In this document: in pieces, positions 44,206 to 52,396 of the stretch
How positions within the stretch are numbered: the first letter of the stretch is position 1
Layout of the letters: every line of letters begins with the position of its first letter
Assembly: GCA_965262305.1 (NCBI GenBank)
Contig: CBDHEY010000002.1
Location: forward strand, 62,001 to 126,000
DNA length: 64,000 nucleotides
From: CBDHEY01 sp965262305
GTDB taxonomy: Bacteria > Pseudomonadota > Gammaproteobacteria > Pseudomonadales > Cellvibrionaceae
Direction: 5' to 3'
Translations under genes and position numbers: made by a program
The notes under the pieces: model-generated
Seen by the model: the letters and a program-made list of their open reading frames with translations, nothing else
The model's database searches: none
Told to the model about the DNA's origin: nothing

Positions 44206-44628
44206 CTATGACATTTTTGATTTTGTTTCAATTGGTTGCGTTCTTTCGAGTTCCATATCTAATGTCTTACCTGATTGTAAAACCTCATAAAATGCAAAAG
44301 ACAGAGAGATCAACATTGAAATCAAGCTAAGCAAAAAAAGTCCCTGAGATACCGACTGAGACTTAAAATATAAGGAAATCATGGTGATTACACAAAAAAT
44401 GAATGCGAGTACGCCAAAGGCTTGCATCAGCTTTATAACTCTTAAGCGTAGCTTTAAGTTATTAATTTGGTTGATTCGGTTTACATCACAATTTTCGTTA
44501 ACTAACTGGTTGAGGTGGCGAACAATGTTCGCTAGAGCCAAATATCGATTTGTATAAGCTAAAAAAAGCAATGATATGCCGGGGAACAAAAATGCAGGGT
44601 CAACAAGTCTAAGTTCAACAGCCGTCAT
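44206..44628 (-). CDS. DUF2721 family membrane protein
   Basis: Three hydrophobic segments (about 10-30, 68-90, 95-118) flank a cytoplasmic-looking basic stretch, and the opening AVELRLVDPAFLFPGISLLFLAYTNRYLALANIVR matches DUF2721. The function is unknown. It is the first gene of a leftward three-gene operon and is divergent from the rhombosortase gene. The interval between them has interlocking inverted repeats. Confidence 0.85.
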   Translation of the reverse strand: MTAVELRLVDPAFLFPGISLLFLAYTNRYLALANIVRHLNQLVNENCDVNRINQINNLKLRLRVIKLMQAFGVLAFIFCVITMISLYFKSQSVSQGLFLLSLISMLISLSFAFYEVLQSGKTLDMELERTQPIETKSKMS

Positions 44629-44661
44629 ATATCACCTTTTTAAAATTAAGATAAAAATGTG

Positions 44662-44712
44662 TTTGTACAAATATGAATACATTTTGTATAGCATATTCGT
44701 TATGCTACGAAT
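44662..44712. promoter_or_regulatory. Interlocking inverted repeats upstream of rhombosortase and DUF2721
   Basis: A 10-bp palindrome TTTGTACAAA (44662-44671) is followed by TTTGTA (44683-44688). TAGCAT (44689-44694) then faces ATGCTA (44702-44707), and ATTCGT (44695-44700) faces ACGAAT (44707-44712). All lie in the 115-bp divergent gap, a good place for operators. The role is inferred. Confidence 0.4.
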
Positions 44713-44743
44713 CATCTTAATGAGTTCCTTATAGAATAAGTAT

Positions 44744-45331
44744 ATGTCAGCAAGATTTTACCATTTTATCCCTGTGGTCTTCATCGCCACGAGTGTTTTT
44801 TTACTTGGGTTGTTTGGTTCTACGGTTAATGAAATCCTATTATATAAACGTGATTTAATAAATGCGGGTCAACTATGGCGTTTAATGAGTGGTTGTTTTG
44901 TTCATCTAGGTTTATACCATACCATTTTAAATCTTACCGGGTTTGCGTTTTGGTATGTCTTGTTTGCTAGACGATATAAATCTCGTTTTTGGCTAGCATT
45001 ATTATTTGGTATCGCATTCTCGAACGGGATTTTTTTGTATTTGTTTTCACCTAATATTGACTATTACGCAGGTCTATCCGGATCACTGCATGGTCTTATA
45101 CTTTTTTCTTTAATTCTAGAATCTCGTAAAGATAAATTAAACATTCTATTTTCATTGGCATTGATTGGTAAAATTATTTACGAGCAGCTTCCAGGTTACG
45201 ATGTGAACTATCTACAAGAGCATATGCATGCGCCAGTGGTTGTCGATGCTCATATGTTTGGCGCAATCATTGGCGCAGTTTTGGGAATAATTTGTTTAGT
45301 TTCCACCCTGCAGCGTTTAATATACAGATAA
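44744..45331 (+). CDS. rrtA: Rhombosortase (rhomboid-family intramembrane serine protease)
   Basis: A 195-residue integral membrane protein with about six hydrophobic segments. The catalytic serine lies in GLSGSLHG (S112), and the catalytic histidine is H170 in VDAHMFGAIIGAVLG; both motifs mark rhombosortases rather than general rhomboids (VVDAH is typical). Rhombosortases process proteins with a C-terminal GlyGly-CTERM tail after type II secretion; none is encoded in this window, so substrates lie elsewhere. Single gene, divergent from the DUF2721 operon and convergent with the ABC permease (25 bp). Confidence 0.88.
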   Translation: MSARFYHFIPVVFIATSVFLLGLFGSTVNEILLYKRDLINAGQLWRLMSGCFVHLGLYHTILNLTGFAFWYVLFARRYKSRFWLALLFGIAFSNGIFLYLFSPNIDYYAGLSGSLHGLILFSLILESRKDKLNILFSLALIGKIIYEQLPGYDVNYLQEHMHAPVVVDAHMFGAIIGAVLGIICLVSTLQRLIYR

Positions 45332-45356
45332 TTTTCTGAATTTCGGAATTATTTTC

Positions 45357-47855
45357 CTAGGTTCCTATAGATCTTAGAACATGCATAGGTGGGGTCGACG
45401 TAACCTTGCGTGTGGATAGCCAGCCTGTTATCCCGATTAAAATCCCTCCGGCCATCGGTAATATTCCCCAAATGATAAAAAATGGCTGATAGCTTAGTTC
45501 AAATGTTTGTGTTTGTAGGAAGTAGAGGCAGGCTTCGGTGCCGAGTACTGCCAAAAATCCAGCAAGAAAACCTAAAGCTGAAAATTCAGTGATGAGTGTC
45601 TTACGCACTAGAGATTTTTCGGCGCCTAATGTTCTTAAAATAGCACTTTCTTTGAAACGCATATCGAGAGTTGCCTGGATACTTGTAATCAAAACTAGCA
45701 CACCAGAAACCAGCACCAGTACGAGAATGAATTCTACTGCGGTGGTAATTTTAGTAATAATATCGCGAATTTGATCGATCGTTTGATCGAGTTCAATTAT
45801 AGATATGGTGGGGTAGGTTCTTGTCAAATCATTTAAAAATGTTTTTTCTTCTGCGTCGATGTGAAAGCTAGTTAGCCAATTAGCTCCATACTTATTATCT
45901 ATCGGTTGATTAAAAATCATAAAGAAATTTGGATTCATAGAATCCCATTGAACTGATCTAACGCTTGCTACTTTTGCGATCAGCTCTTCACCGGCTATGC
46001 TGAATAATACTTTGTCACCCACTTTAATACCCAGCCCCGAAGCGTAACCTTCTTCAGCAGAAACCAATAGTTCGGAAGAGTCTGGTGTTTGATTTGAGAG
46101 CCACCAAGATCCAGAAATTATCTTATTATCTGGTCCTAGTGTGTTAGATGATGTTAGATTAATTTCCCGTTCATAATCCATACCGTCATTACTGAATTTT
46201 TCTACGAGTTCACTTTTTGGAATATCATTAACTGAAACAATTCTGCCGCGCGTCATTGCATAAAATGGGCTGTGTTGTATTCCTGATTGATTGAACGCTG
46301 ATTTTACTGCTTCAAGCTCTTCTGGAAAAATATTAAAGGCAAAATGATTTGCTGCGTTGGGTGGGAGTTGGTTTTTCCATTGTGTAATGAGGTGAGTACG
46401 AACAGAAAGTAGTATTGCTATGAGTAAAAGTAGAATAGCAAATATCATGATTTGCATTGCGTTGGTTTTATGGTGGCGCTGTAGATTGTTGAAACCAAGC
46501 CTCCAAGAATAACTTAGCTTACGAGAAGCAAATTGACTGAGATGAATTGTTCCCCTAGACAACATAAATACACCTAATAGACATATCAATGTGCCGAACG
46601 CGAGATAAAGTGTGAGTAGTAAATTTTTACTGTAAATAAATACTAAAAATACAATAGCGACGAATCCAATTATGTTCATCCAATAAAGGCTTGCTGAATT
46701 CTGGTAATTTTGATTAATCGCAGCTTTTGGTAGAACTTGTCGTAAAGAATAAAACGGCGGCGCTGCAAAAGCGATGAGTGCAACAAAACCCGTCGTGTAG
46801 CCCGTCCAATATGCAGAAAGAGACGGTGCGACCAACTGTGTTGGAATTAGGTTTCCTATGGCAATAAGGATGCCCCAATGTAATATCCACCCAATCAGGC
46901 TACCTAAAAAGACGCCTACCACACCAAGAATAATTAAAATAATAGAAAAAGTGGCTAAGACATCATTTGGTGTAAAGCCGAGCGTTTTTAATACCGCAAC
47001 GGACTTTGTGTTTCTCTGAGCATATCTCCTGGCGGCTAGTGCAATTGCCGCTCCGCCTAAAATCACGCTTAGGCTCCCAGCTAAAAGCAGGAATGATTCA
47101 GCACGTTCTAGGGCTCCCCCGACACTTCGATTATTTGATTTGGCATCATTCCATTGAAAGTGATGACCAAGTTTAGGTGTTATCCAGGTTTGATAGCGTT
47201 CGAGCCTATTTTCATTGCCATCGATCAGCAGAGAATATTTAATTCTGCTACCAACTTGAACAGCATTCGTCTTTGCGATGTCGTCGTGGCTAATCATTGC
47301 TCGTGGAGCGACGCCAAAAAGGCTTTGTCCTGCATCCGGTTCTTTTATGATTGCAGCAGTTACCGTAAATTCGCCGTCGCCTAGAAAAAGCGTGTCCCCT
47401 ACATTAATATTGAGTACACCGAATAATCGTGAAGCGAGCCAAATTTCTCCACTTTTTGGTCCTCTTTGAATTATCTCTTCTGGACCAAATGGAGACTCTG
47501 AAACGGTCATCTGCCCTTTCAATGGATAGCTTGATGAAACCGCTTTTACTTGGGTCAACGTCATTTCATTTTCAGAAAAGGCCATAGAAGTAAATTCTGT
47601 AATCAATGCAGTATCGATATCGAGAGATTGTGCTCTTGTTATCCAATCAGACTCAATGCTTAATGGGCCGGAAATTTTCACGCTGCCGGCTAGAAATTGT
47701 GCCGCTTCATCGTAAATTGAATTATGAATACGCGAAGTAAATAAGCTAATACTGGTAACCGTCGCGACTGCAAGTAATAAAGAAAATACGAGTATCGTTA
47801 AGGCACCGCTTTTCCAATCGCGAGATAATAGTCTTAACGCAAGTTTTATATTCAT
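45357..47855 (-). CDS. ABC transporter permease, FtsX-like (YbbP type)
   Basis: A large permease of about 832 residues with two FtsX-like domains (about 260-400 and 700-825), each with several membrane helices, and large extracytoplasmic loops. The start at ATG 47855 (MNIKLALRLLSRDWKSG) is typical of the family; the frame extends to 47954 without an RBS. It pairs with the ATPase at 47923 (YbbA), and both lie beside tesA as in E. coli ybbAP-tesA. Such exporters move substrates related to lipids or the cell envelope; the specific substrate is not known. Confidence 0.9.
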   Translation of the reverse strand: MNIKLALRLLSRDWKSGALTILVFSLLLAVATVTSISLFTSRIHNSIYDEAAQFLAGSVKISGPLSIESDWITRAQSLDIDTALITEFTSMAFSENEMTLTQVKAVSSSYPLKGQMTVSESPFGPEEIIQRGPKSGEIWLASRLFGVLNINVGDTLFLGDGEFTVTAAIIKEPDAGQSLFGVAPRAMISHDDIAKTNAVQVGSRIKYSLLIDGNENRLERYQTWITPKLGHHFQWNDAKSNNRSVGGALERAESFLLLAGSLSVILGGAAIALAARRYAQRNTKSVAVLKTLGFTPNDVLATFSIILIILGVVGVFLGSLIGWILHWGILIAIGNLIPTQLVAPSLSAYWTGYTTGFVALIAFAAPPFYSLRQVLPKAAINQNYQNSASLYWMNIIGFVAIVFLVFIYSKNLLLTLYLAFGTLICLLGVFMLSRGTIHLSQFASRKLSYSWRLGFNNLQRHHKTNAMQIMIFAILLLLIAILLSVRTHLITQWKNQLPPNAANHFAFNIFPEELEAVKSAFNQSGIQHSPFYAMTRGRIVSVNDIPKSELVEKFSNDGMDYEREINLTSSNTLGPDNKIISGSWWLSNQTPDSSELLVSAEEGYASGLGIKVGDKVLFSIAGEELIAKVASVRSVQWDSMNPNFFMIFNQPIDNKYGANWLTSFHIDAEEKTFLNDLTRTYPTISIIELDQTIDQIRDIITKITTAVEFILVLVLVSGVLVLITSIQATLDMRFKESAILRTLGAEKSLVRKTLITEFSALGFLAGFLAVLGTEACLYFLQTQTFELSYQPFFIIWGILPMAGGILIGITGWLSTRKVTSTPPMHVLRSIGT

Positions 47856-47922
47856 CGCAATTGATTTGTTTGAGAACTTTTTTGCATTGGTCATAATCTT
47901 GTTATTCGATAACCTGGTTAAG

Positions 47923-48591
47923 CTAATTTTCTGATTCCGAAAGTTCTCCTGCATTCATCACAACTTGGCGCTCGCACCTTTGTGCCAGCTCTTGAGAGTG
48001 AGTTACCATTACAAGTGTTGTATTGTTTTCTTTGTTCATAGTAAAGAGCAGGTCTGCAATCTTTTTTCCTGTTTGTGTGTCTAGATTTCCGGTAGGTTCG
48101 TCCGCAAAAATAATAGGCGCTTCACACGCAAAAGCTCGAGCCAAGGCGACTCTTTGTTGCTCTCCACCAGAAAGTTGTTTTGGGTAATGCTGTGCGCGAT
48201 TTGTAAGACCTACTCGATCGATGTACTGTTTAGCGATTTCTTTTGCTTTTGGGTTTCCTTGCACTTCAAGCGGGAGCATAATATTTTCAAGAGCGCTTAA
48301 ACTATCTAATAATTGAAAATTTTGAAAAACAAAAGCGACATTTTGGCGTCTAATTTGCGCGCGCTCTTCTTCGGTGAGCTGAGTTATCTCTGTGTTATTT
48401 AAAAACACTTTCCCACTAGAGGGTAAATCGAGTCCAGCCAGCATACCTAAAAGCGTTGTTTTGCCAGACCCAGAAGCGCCGATTATGGCGAGAGTTTCTG
48501 CTGTTTGGATTTCTAAGTTTATTGCTTTTAATATGTGTAGTTCTCCATCGTATGATGGAACAATTTGATTCAAATCTTGGGCTTTTATCAT
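47923..48591 (-). CDS. ABC transporter ATP-binding protein (YbbA type)
   Basis: A 222-residue ATPase of the MacB/LolD group. Walker A is GASGSGKTT, the Q-loop FVFQNFQLL, the signature LSGGEQQRVALARAF, Walker B IIFADEPTGNLD, and the H-loop VMVTHSQ. It pairs with the FtsX-like permease downstream (69 bp gap). Its ATG at 48591 shares bases with the tesA frame on the opposite strand (CATG at 48589-48592), so the divergent starts overlap by two bases if tesA begins at its first ATG. Confidence 0.94.
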   Translation of the reverse strand: MIKAQDLNQIVPSYDGELHILKAINLEIQTAETLAIIGASGSGKTTLLGMLAGLDLPSSGKVFLNNTEITQLTEEERAQIRRQNVAFVFQNFQLLDSLSALENIMLPLEVQGNPKAKEIAKQYIDRVGLTNRAQHYPKQLSGGEQQRVALARAFACEAPIIFADEPTGNLDTQTGKKIADLLFTMNKENNTTLVMVTHSQELAQRCERQVVMNAGELSESEN

Positions 48592-49276
48592 GTTTAATAG
48601 TCGTACTATTTTTCAATTAATGGTTAACGTAGTTGCTGCAAATACAATTGCTTTGTCGATTTTATTTTCAACATTTACGTTAGCTAACACACATCTCGAC
48701 CAACCGAAATTAGTTAAAATTGCCGTTCTAGGGGATAGCTTAAGTGCCGCGTATAAACTTTCATTAGAGCAGGGTTGGGTTGCGCTAACTAAAACTCATT
48801 TCGATAACATGGGGATGAAAGTTGAATTCATCAATGCTTCTGTCAGCGGTATTACAACTACAACTGGTCTGCAGATCTTACCGAACCTATTAGAACAGCA
48901 AAAACCTCATATTTTGGTCATTGAACTAGGTGCCAATGACGGATTACAAGGAAGACCAATTAAAATGATTTCAAAAAACCTCGCGCAGTTAATCCAGTTA
49001 GCCCAAAAAAGTGGAAGTAATGTTTTGCTTCTTGGTGTTCATATGCCTCCTAATAGAGGTAAGCGTTACACAGAACCTTTTTTTGAGCAGTTTGGGGATC
49101 TTGCTGATAAATATCAAACTGAGCTTGTTCCTTTCTTCATGGAAGGCGTTGCTGGCAATCCAGAGTTTATGTTGGATGATGGATTACATCCAAATGAGCG
49201 GGGCCAAGAATTAATTAAAGATAATGTATACCCAGCGCTTTTAAAGATGGTTAAAGCGATTAATTTGGTTCAATAG
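48590..49276 (+). CDS. tesA: Multifunctional acyl-CoA thioesterase/esterase TesA (SGNH hydrolase)
   Basis: The periplasmic SGNH hydrolase, TesA/arylesterase type, has block I LGDSLSAAYKL (Ser nucleophile), block III GANDGLQG, and block V DDGLHPNERGQ with catalytic Asp and His. A signal peptide covers roughly the first 30 residues. The first ATG (48590) overlaps the divergent ybbA start; the next ATG (48620, MVNVVAANTIAL) also gives a good signal peptide and frees 30 bp, so the start is uncertain. Neither has a clear RBS. A hairpin CTAAAA/TTTTAG at 49296-49311 may end the transcript. Confidence 0.93.
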   Translation: MFNSRTIFQLMVNVVAANTIALSILFSTFTLANTHLDQPKLVKIAVLGDSLSAAYKLSLEQGWVALTKTHFDNMGMKVEFINASVSGITTTTGLQILPNLLEQQKPHILVIELGANDGLQGRPIKMISKNLAQLIQLAQKSGSNVLLLGVHMPPNRGKRYTEPFFEQFGDLADKYQTELVPFFMEGVAGNPEFMLDDGLHPNERGQELIKDNVYPALLKMVKAINLVQ

Positions 49277-49610
49277 TTTGGCACTAAAAACAACGCTAAA
49301 ATTACTTTTAGTTTGGCGTCAAAAATTGTTTTTAATAATTGCCCTCAAATGAAGCGTGTCATTTTGAGTGAGACTCTTTGGTGCGTACGTTATCTCGGAA
49401 TTAGTAAAAAATCTCGCCATAAAAGTGCTTTTACGCCAAATTTGTTAAAAATTTTTACTTAATGCTGTGAGTTATTTCACATTAAGGTGTAAGTGAGCAC
49501 TACGTCTGTGATCTAGATTTGCTAAAGGGTATCGGAAGTTTGTATAGAAGTTCGACACTCATTAATATTGCTCCGACTTTTAAGTATAGTCTAACTATTT
49601 AGTTCTGTTA

Positions 49611-49639
49611 TTGAATTGTAGCGTCATAATAGGTATAAA
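49611..49639 (+). promoter_or_regulatory. Sigma70-type promoter for the 45-aa membrane protein
   Basis: TTGAAT (49611-49616), a 17-bp spacer and TATAAA (49634-49639) form a near-consensus promoter. A transcript starting about 7 bp on would have a 5' leader of about 75 nt before the ATG at 49721. The rest of 49277-49610 holds a possible tesA terminator hairpin (49296-49311) and AT-rich sequence with no gene. Confidence 0.65.
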
Positions 49640-49720
49640 TTGTGCTCCGCTTATTACTGCAAAGTCATATTAAGTAGTTCAATTATCATAAAAATAGAAA
49701 GTGGATCATTAGGTTACAGT

Positions 49721-49858
49721 ATGAAAACAGACGCGTTAACTCTAGCGGCGGTTGTTTTTGTTGTAAGTTTGGTTATCAGTGGGGTTAGTGGTGCTGATTT
49801 CTTCAAACCAGAGCAAAAGCCACCTGCGGCGCTACAGCAAGGGATAGCGACTAGGTAG
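49721..49858 (+). CDS. Small single-span membrane protein (45 aa), unknown
   Basis: Starting at ATG 49721 the product is 45 residues with one hydrophobic span (LTLAAVVFVVSLVISGVSG) and a polar tail (ADFFKPEQKPPAALQQGIATR). It could be a membrane-anchored small protein or a cleaved secretion signal with a short peptide (VSGA/D would be a possible cleavage site). A longer frame from 49640 is less likely: that stretch is the mRNA leader after a good promoter. AGG lies about 8 nt before the ATG, and a very stable terminator follows within 10 bp. No family is recognised. Confidence 0.65.
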   Translation: MKTDALTLAAVVFVVSLVISGVSGADFFKPEQKPPAALQQGIATR

Positions 49859-49863
49859 TTTTC

Positions 49864-49897
49864 AAACCACTAGGGACAGGAGTGTCTCTAGTGGTTT
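49864..49897 (+). terminator. Strong terminator after the 45-aa protein
   Basis: A 15-bp stem (one G-T wobble) is formed by 49864-49878 and 49883-49897 around a GGAG loop, starting 5 bp after the stop codon. The following ATTCCTCTC is only modestly T-rich. Confidence 0.8.
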
Positions 49898-50056
49898 ATT
49901 CCTCTCAAAAATTTTCATTTTCTTTCATTTGTCGCTTTTATGTTTTTCTTTTGATTGAATATGGGCGATGTCTTTTTATAATCTTTCAATCTACGCACCT
50001 ACCTTAAATCCCAACTAATCTGTTTATAGACCACCTTTTTAATTTTCTGGTGCTTT

Positions 50057-50729
50057 ATGAACGGTAAGTTAACAACATTTACTTTTGCTATTTTGTTTTA
50101 TTTAATCGCGGAGGGCTGCATCTGCTGCGAGTGGCTACGATTGTTCTCGTGAATTTACGGCAACTAAGCAATCGGTGGTAAAGATTCATCTTAGTGAAAG
50201 TAATACCGCCAGTGGTGTTGTTGTTGCTCCTAATCGTGTGCTAACTGTATTACATGCTTTTGCAGTTAATTCAAATCCTGTCATTGAATTTGAATATCAT
50301 TCAGCGGTAGGTAAACTAATTGCAAGCCATGAATCATTCGACCTTGCTTTGATAGAAGTGAATACAAGCAACACTCTCAATCTAAAAGTTTCCAAAAGTA
50401 ATTTTTCCGAAGGTGATGAAGTGTCTGCTCTGTCGTTTCCGGGCTTATCGCCACAAAAAGTTGAGAATGGAAAAATAATGTCACGAAACTTTAAAGGATT
50501 GTTAACTTCAGCGAGAATTGAACCCGGATCTTCGGGTGGAGCATTGCTTTATTGTAATGAAGATGGGTTAATGCTATCAGGTTTAATTCGTTCTTTTGTA
50601 GCAAAATTAATTCTTGGAGAAATTAAAAATACGGGTTTCTCTTGGGTTATTCCAAATGACGTGATTGATCGTTTTCTAAAAGAAAATAATGTCGAATTTG
50701 ACCAGAGTTTGCAAATCGCGATTTTGTAG
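50057..50729 (+). pseudogene. Trypsin-like serine protease with frameshift after the signal peptide
   Basis: The signal peptide starts at ATG 50057 (MNGKLTTFTFAILFYLIAE) and its frame hits a stop within 35 codons. The rest is in another frame, open from 50106, and gives a trypsin-like domain: LTVLHAF (His), ESFDLALIEV (Asp), EPGSSGGALL (Ser), so the catalytic triad is intact. Removing one G from the GGG at 50113-50115 would join the two parts into a signal peptide with an Ala-Ser-Ala type cleavage region. Either the gene is broken, or a sequencing error or programmed shift is involved. A GTG at 50175 gives a 184-residue internal frame lacking the signal. Confidence 0.65.
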
Positions 50730-50733
50730 ATTT

Positions 50734-51318
50734 TTATTTTCTCACTCTGAAAAAATATTTCTCAGTAATTACTGCTTGTAAGGATACATCCCAAGGGTCA
50801 TTTGATAGGTTTTCGGTTTTTTGAAGTGAATGGGCTAGTCCAAATAGTTTTGGTTGAATGTAAGGTAGTTTCTGTTTTTTTGCAAATGTGCGGTCATAAA
50901 ATCCTCCACCCATTCCTAAGCGATTTCCGCTAAGATCAAATCCCACTAAAGGCATAAAAACAATATCTAATTTTAATGCTTGTATTGCAATTGCGGAAGA
51001 ATTTGGCTCTGAAATATTAAATTCGTTAATTATCATTTTTGAATTGGCTCGGTAACGTCGAAATATCAAATTTTTATTTTTGCTTATGCAGGGCAAATAA
51101 CAGTTTTTATTTTTTTGACGCGCGTAATCAATAATGTATTCGGGTGATATTTCGCCATCGCTCGGTAGATAAAATGCAATATTTTTTGCTTTTATGAACT
51201 CTGGCCTTTGAACGACAATGTTTTTTAATTTGACCGCAGCGTTAATTTGTTGATCAATAGATAACGACTTACGCTTTTTACGAAGCTCTATGCGTAAATT
51301 TTTTTTATCCTGTGGCAC
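50734..51318 (-). CDS. fau: 5-formyltetrahydrofolate cyclo-ligase
   Basis: A 194-residue enzyme (YgfA/MTHFS) that converts 5-formyl-THF to 5,10-methenyl-THF using ATP. The N-terminus KKNLRIELRKKRKSLS binds nucleotide, and GNRLGMGGGFYDRTFA is the conserved folate/phosphate motif. The start is a GTG (51318) with no good ATG nearby. It sits directly downstream of the 6S RNA gene on the same strand, the order zapA-ssrS-ygfA known in E. coli, and is probably co-transcribed with it. Confidence 0.93.
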   Translation of the reverse strand: MPQDKKNLRIELRKKRKSLSIDQQINAAVKLKNIVVQRPEFIKAKNIAFYLPSDGEISPEYIIDYARQKNKNCYLPCISKNKNLIFRRYRANSKMIINEFNISEPNSSAIAIQALKLDIVFMPLVGFDLSGNRLGMGGGFYDRTFAKKQKLPYIQPKLFGLAHSLQKTENLSNDPWDVSLQAVITEKYFFRVRK

Positions 51319-51446
51319 TATTGAAAAAACTCTTGAGTGATTTTTATTATAAAAAAGTACAACTGGGTGTTATCAATATATAACGAAAAAAATAAGGGAG
51401 TGTTTTCAGAAAAAACTTCTTAACTGAAATAAAAATAGAATAGATA

Positions 51447-51622
51447 AAACCGCCCGAGATGCCGCTGTTGGCCTTACCTTGAACTGTGGAGTTCAAGGGG
51501 GAGGGGATTGCAAAACTTTGGGCTTTCCGTCGTGCGGACATGCACTCCTGTAACGCGAATCGCCTCCTAATAAAAGAATATCAGCTCAGGGATTTAGCCA
51601 AACTGGCAAACACCTCAGGGTT
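51447..51622 (-). ncRNA. ssrS: 6S RNA (ssrS)
   Basis: On the minus strand the sequence CCCTGAG…CCCTGAGCTGATATT near the 5' end and CTTGAACT…AGTTCAAGG then CGGCATCTCGGG near the 3' end match the conserved blocks of gammaproteobacterial 6S RNA. The 5' CCCTGAGGTG pairs with the 3' CATCTCGGG (one bulge), closing the rod-shaped molecule of about 176 nt. 6S RNA binds sigma70-RNA polymerase in stationary phase. Position between zapA and fau agrees with E. coli. Ends are estimates within about 5 nt: 5' from the -10 box, 3' from the closing stem. Confidence 0.9.
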
Positions 51623-51628
51623 ATCCTT

Positions 51629-51634
51629 ATTATA
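51629..51634 (-). promoter_or_regulatory. -10 box (TATAAT) of the 6S RNA promoter
   Basis: A perfect TATAAT on the minus strand lies 7 nt upstream of the inferred 6S 5' end. The -35 region (about 51652-51657) is weak. Confidence 0.7.
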
Positions 51635-51671
51635 GCACTCTAGAAATTGTCTAACAGTCTTGACAAGCAAT

Positions 51672-51965
51672 TTAATTTGTTTCTAGTGCTTTATCCAGTT
51701 TATTTGCTAGCCTTTCTAATGTGTCAGAAGGCAAAGAGCCCGATTGATTTTCTTTAACTGCTTGCAGCTCATGACATAAATTTAATGCTGCCATAACTGC
51801 AATTCGCTCAACGCCAATGATATTTCCTGATGCTCTAATTGTTCGCATGCGTCCATCTAATTCGGCGGCTGCGCTATCTAGCGCGCGTCGCTCTTCAGGT
51901 GGGCATGAAACTTGATAGTCCTTGTCTAAAATGTTCACATAAACGGTTTTGCTTTCTGACATCAA
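51672..51965 (-). CDS. zapA: Cell division protein ZapA
   Basis: A 97-residue FtsZ-ring stabiliser. KTVYVNILDKDYQVSCPPEERRALDSAAAELDGRMRTIR is the globular ZapA head, followed by the coiled-coil tail (VERIAVMAALNLCHELQAV…). It bundles FtsZ filaments at mid-cell. It directly follows the ZapB-like gene (1 bp between them) and precedes 6S RNA. Tandem ATGs at 51965 and 51962 leave the start ambiguous by one residue. Confidence 0.94.
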   Translation of the reverse strand: MMSESKTVYVNILDKDYQVSCPPEERRALDSAAAELDGRMRTIRASGNIIGVERIAVMAALNLCHELQAVKENQSGSLPSDTLERLANKLDKALETN

Positions 51966-51966
51966 T

Positions 51967-52182
51967 CTATCCCTGTGGTTCTGGTTCCAAGTTTTTAAGG
52001 TGGGTGATCATAGCTTCTACGCGTTTTCGAGCCTGGTTGTTTTTTTCAACCAAGCGTGTTCGTTCTTCGTTCCAGCCCTGTTGCAACCGTTTTAGCTCTG
52101 CATTTTCCTTTTCTAAATGCGCACAGTGACGAATAAGTTCGTCAAGCCTGGCTTCAACGGTTTTGAGTAGCTGGTCAGTCAT
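51967..52182 (-). CDS. TIGR02449 family coiled-coil protein (ZapB-like)
   Basis: A 71-residue protein almost wholly coiled coil (LDELIRHCAHLEKENAELKRLQQGWNEERTRLVEKNNQARKRVEAMITHLKNL). It matches the small family found just upstream of zapA in many gammaproteobacteria and resembles ZapB in character. Its role in division is inferred from linkage. It is co-transcribed with zapA and divergent from ygfB (214 bp). Confidence 0.88.
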   Translation of the reverse strand: MTDQLLKTVEARLDELIRHCAHLEKENAELKRLQQGWNEERTRLVEKNNQARKRVEAMITHLKNLEPEPQG

Positions 52183-52396
52183 GATCTTTAAATTAAATTT
52201 TGGCTTTATGTTTAGTGTTCTTTTATTTTAATGTGTTCGATAGTATTTTGAACAGACAAGAATGTTAATGTGATTTCTAGGAAAGTATAGCTTTTTTATT
52301 AAAAAGTAAGGGGAATATCACTAAGTAGGTGATGACTGACTCTAAGAATGCATCAAAAACGAGCTTGTTTGGTGGTAAAATAAAGAATTAAGGTTT

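Noticed and set aside
45357..49276. ABC exporter and tesA as a novel toxin or lipid island
   Set aside because: The ybbA/ybbP/tesA trio is a conserved gammaproteobacterial arrangement, so it is ordinary in gene content.
49277..49610. Small RNA between tesA and the 45-aa protein
   Set aside because: The interval is AT-rich with one short hairpin only; no promoter-terminator pair defines a separate RNA.
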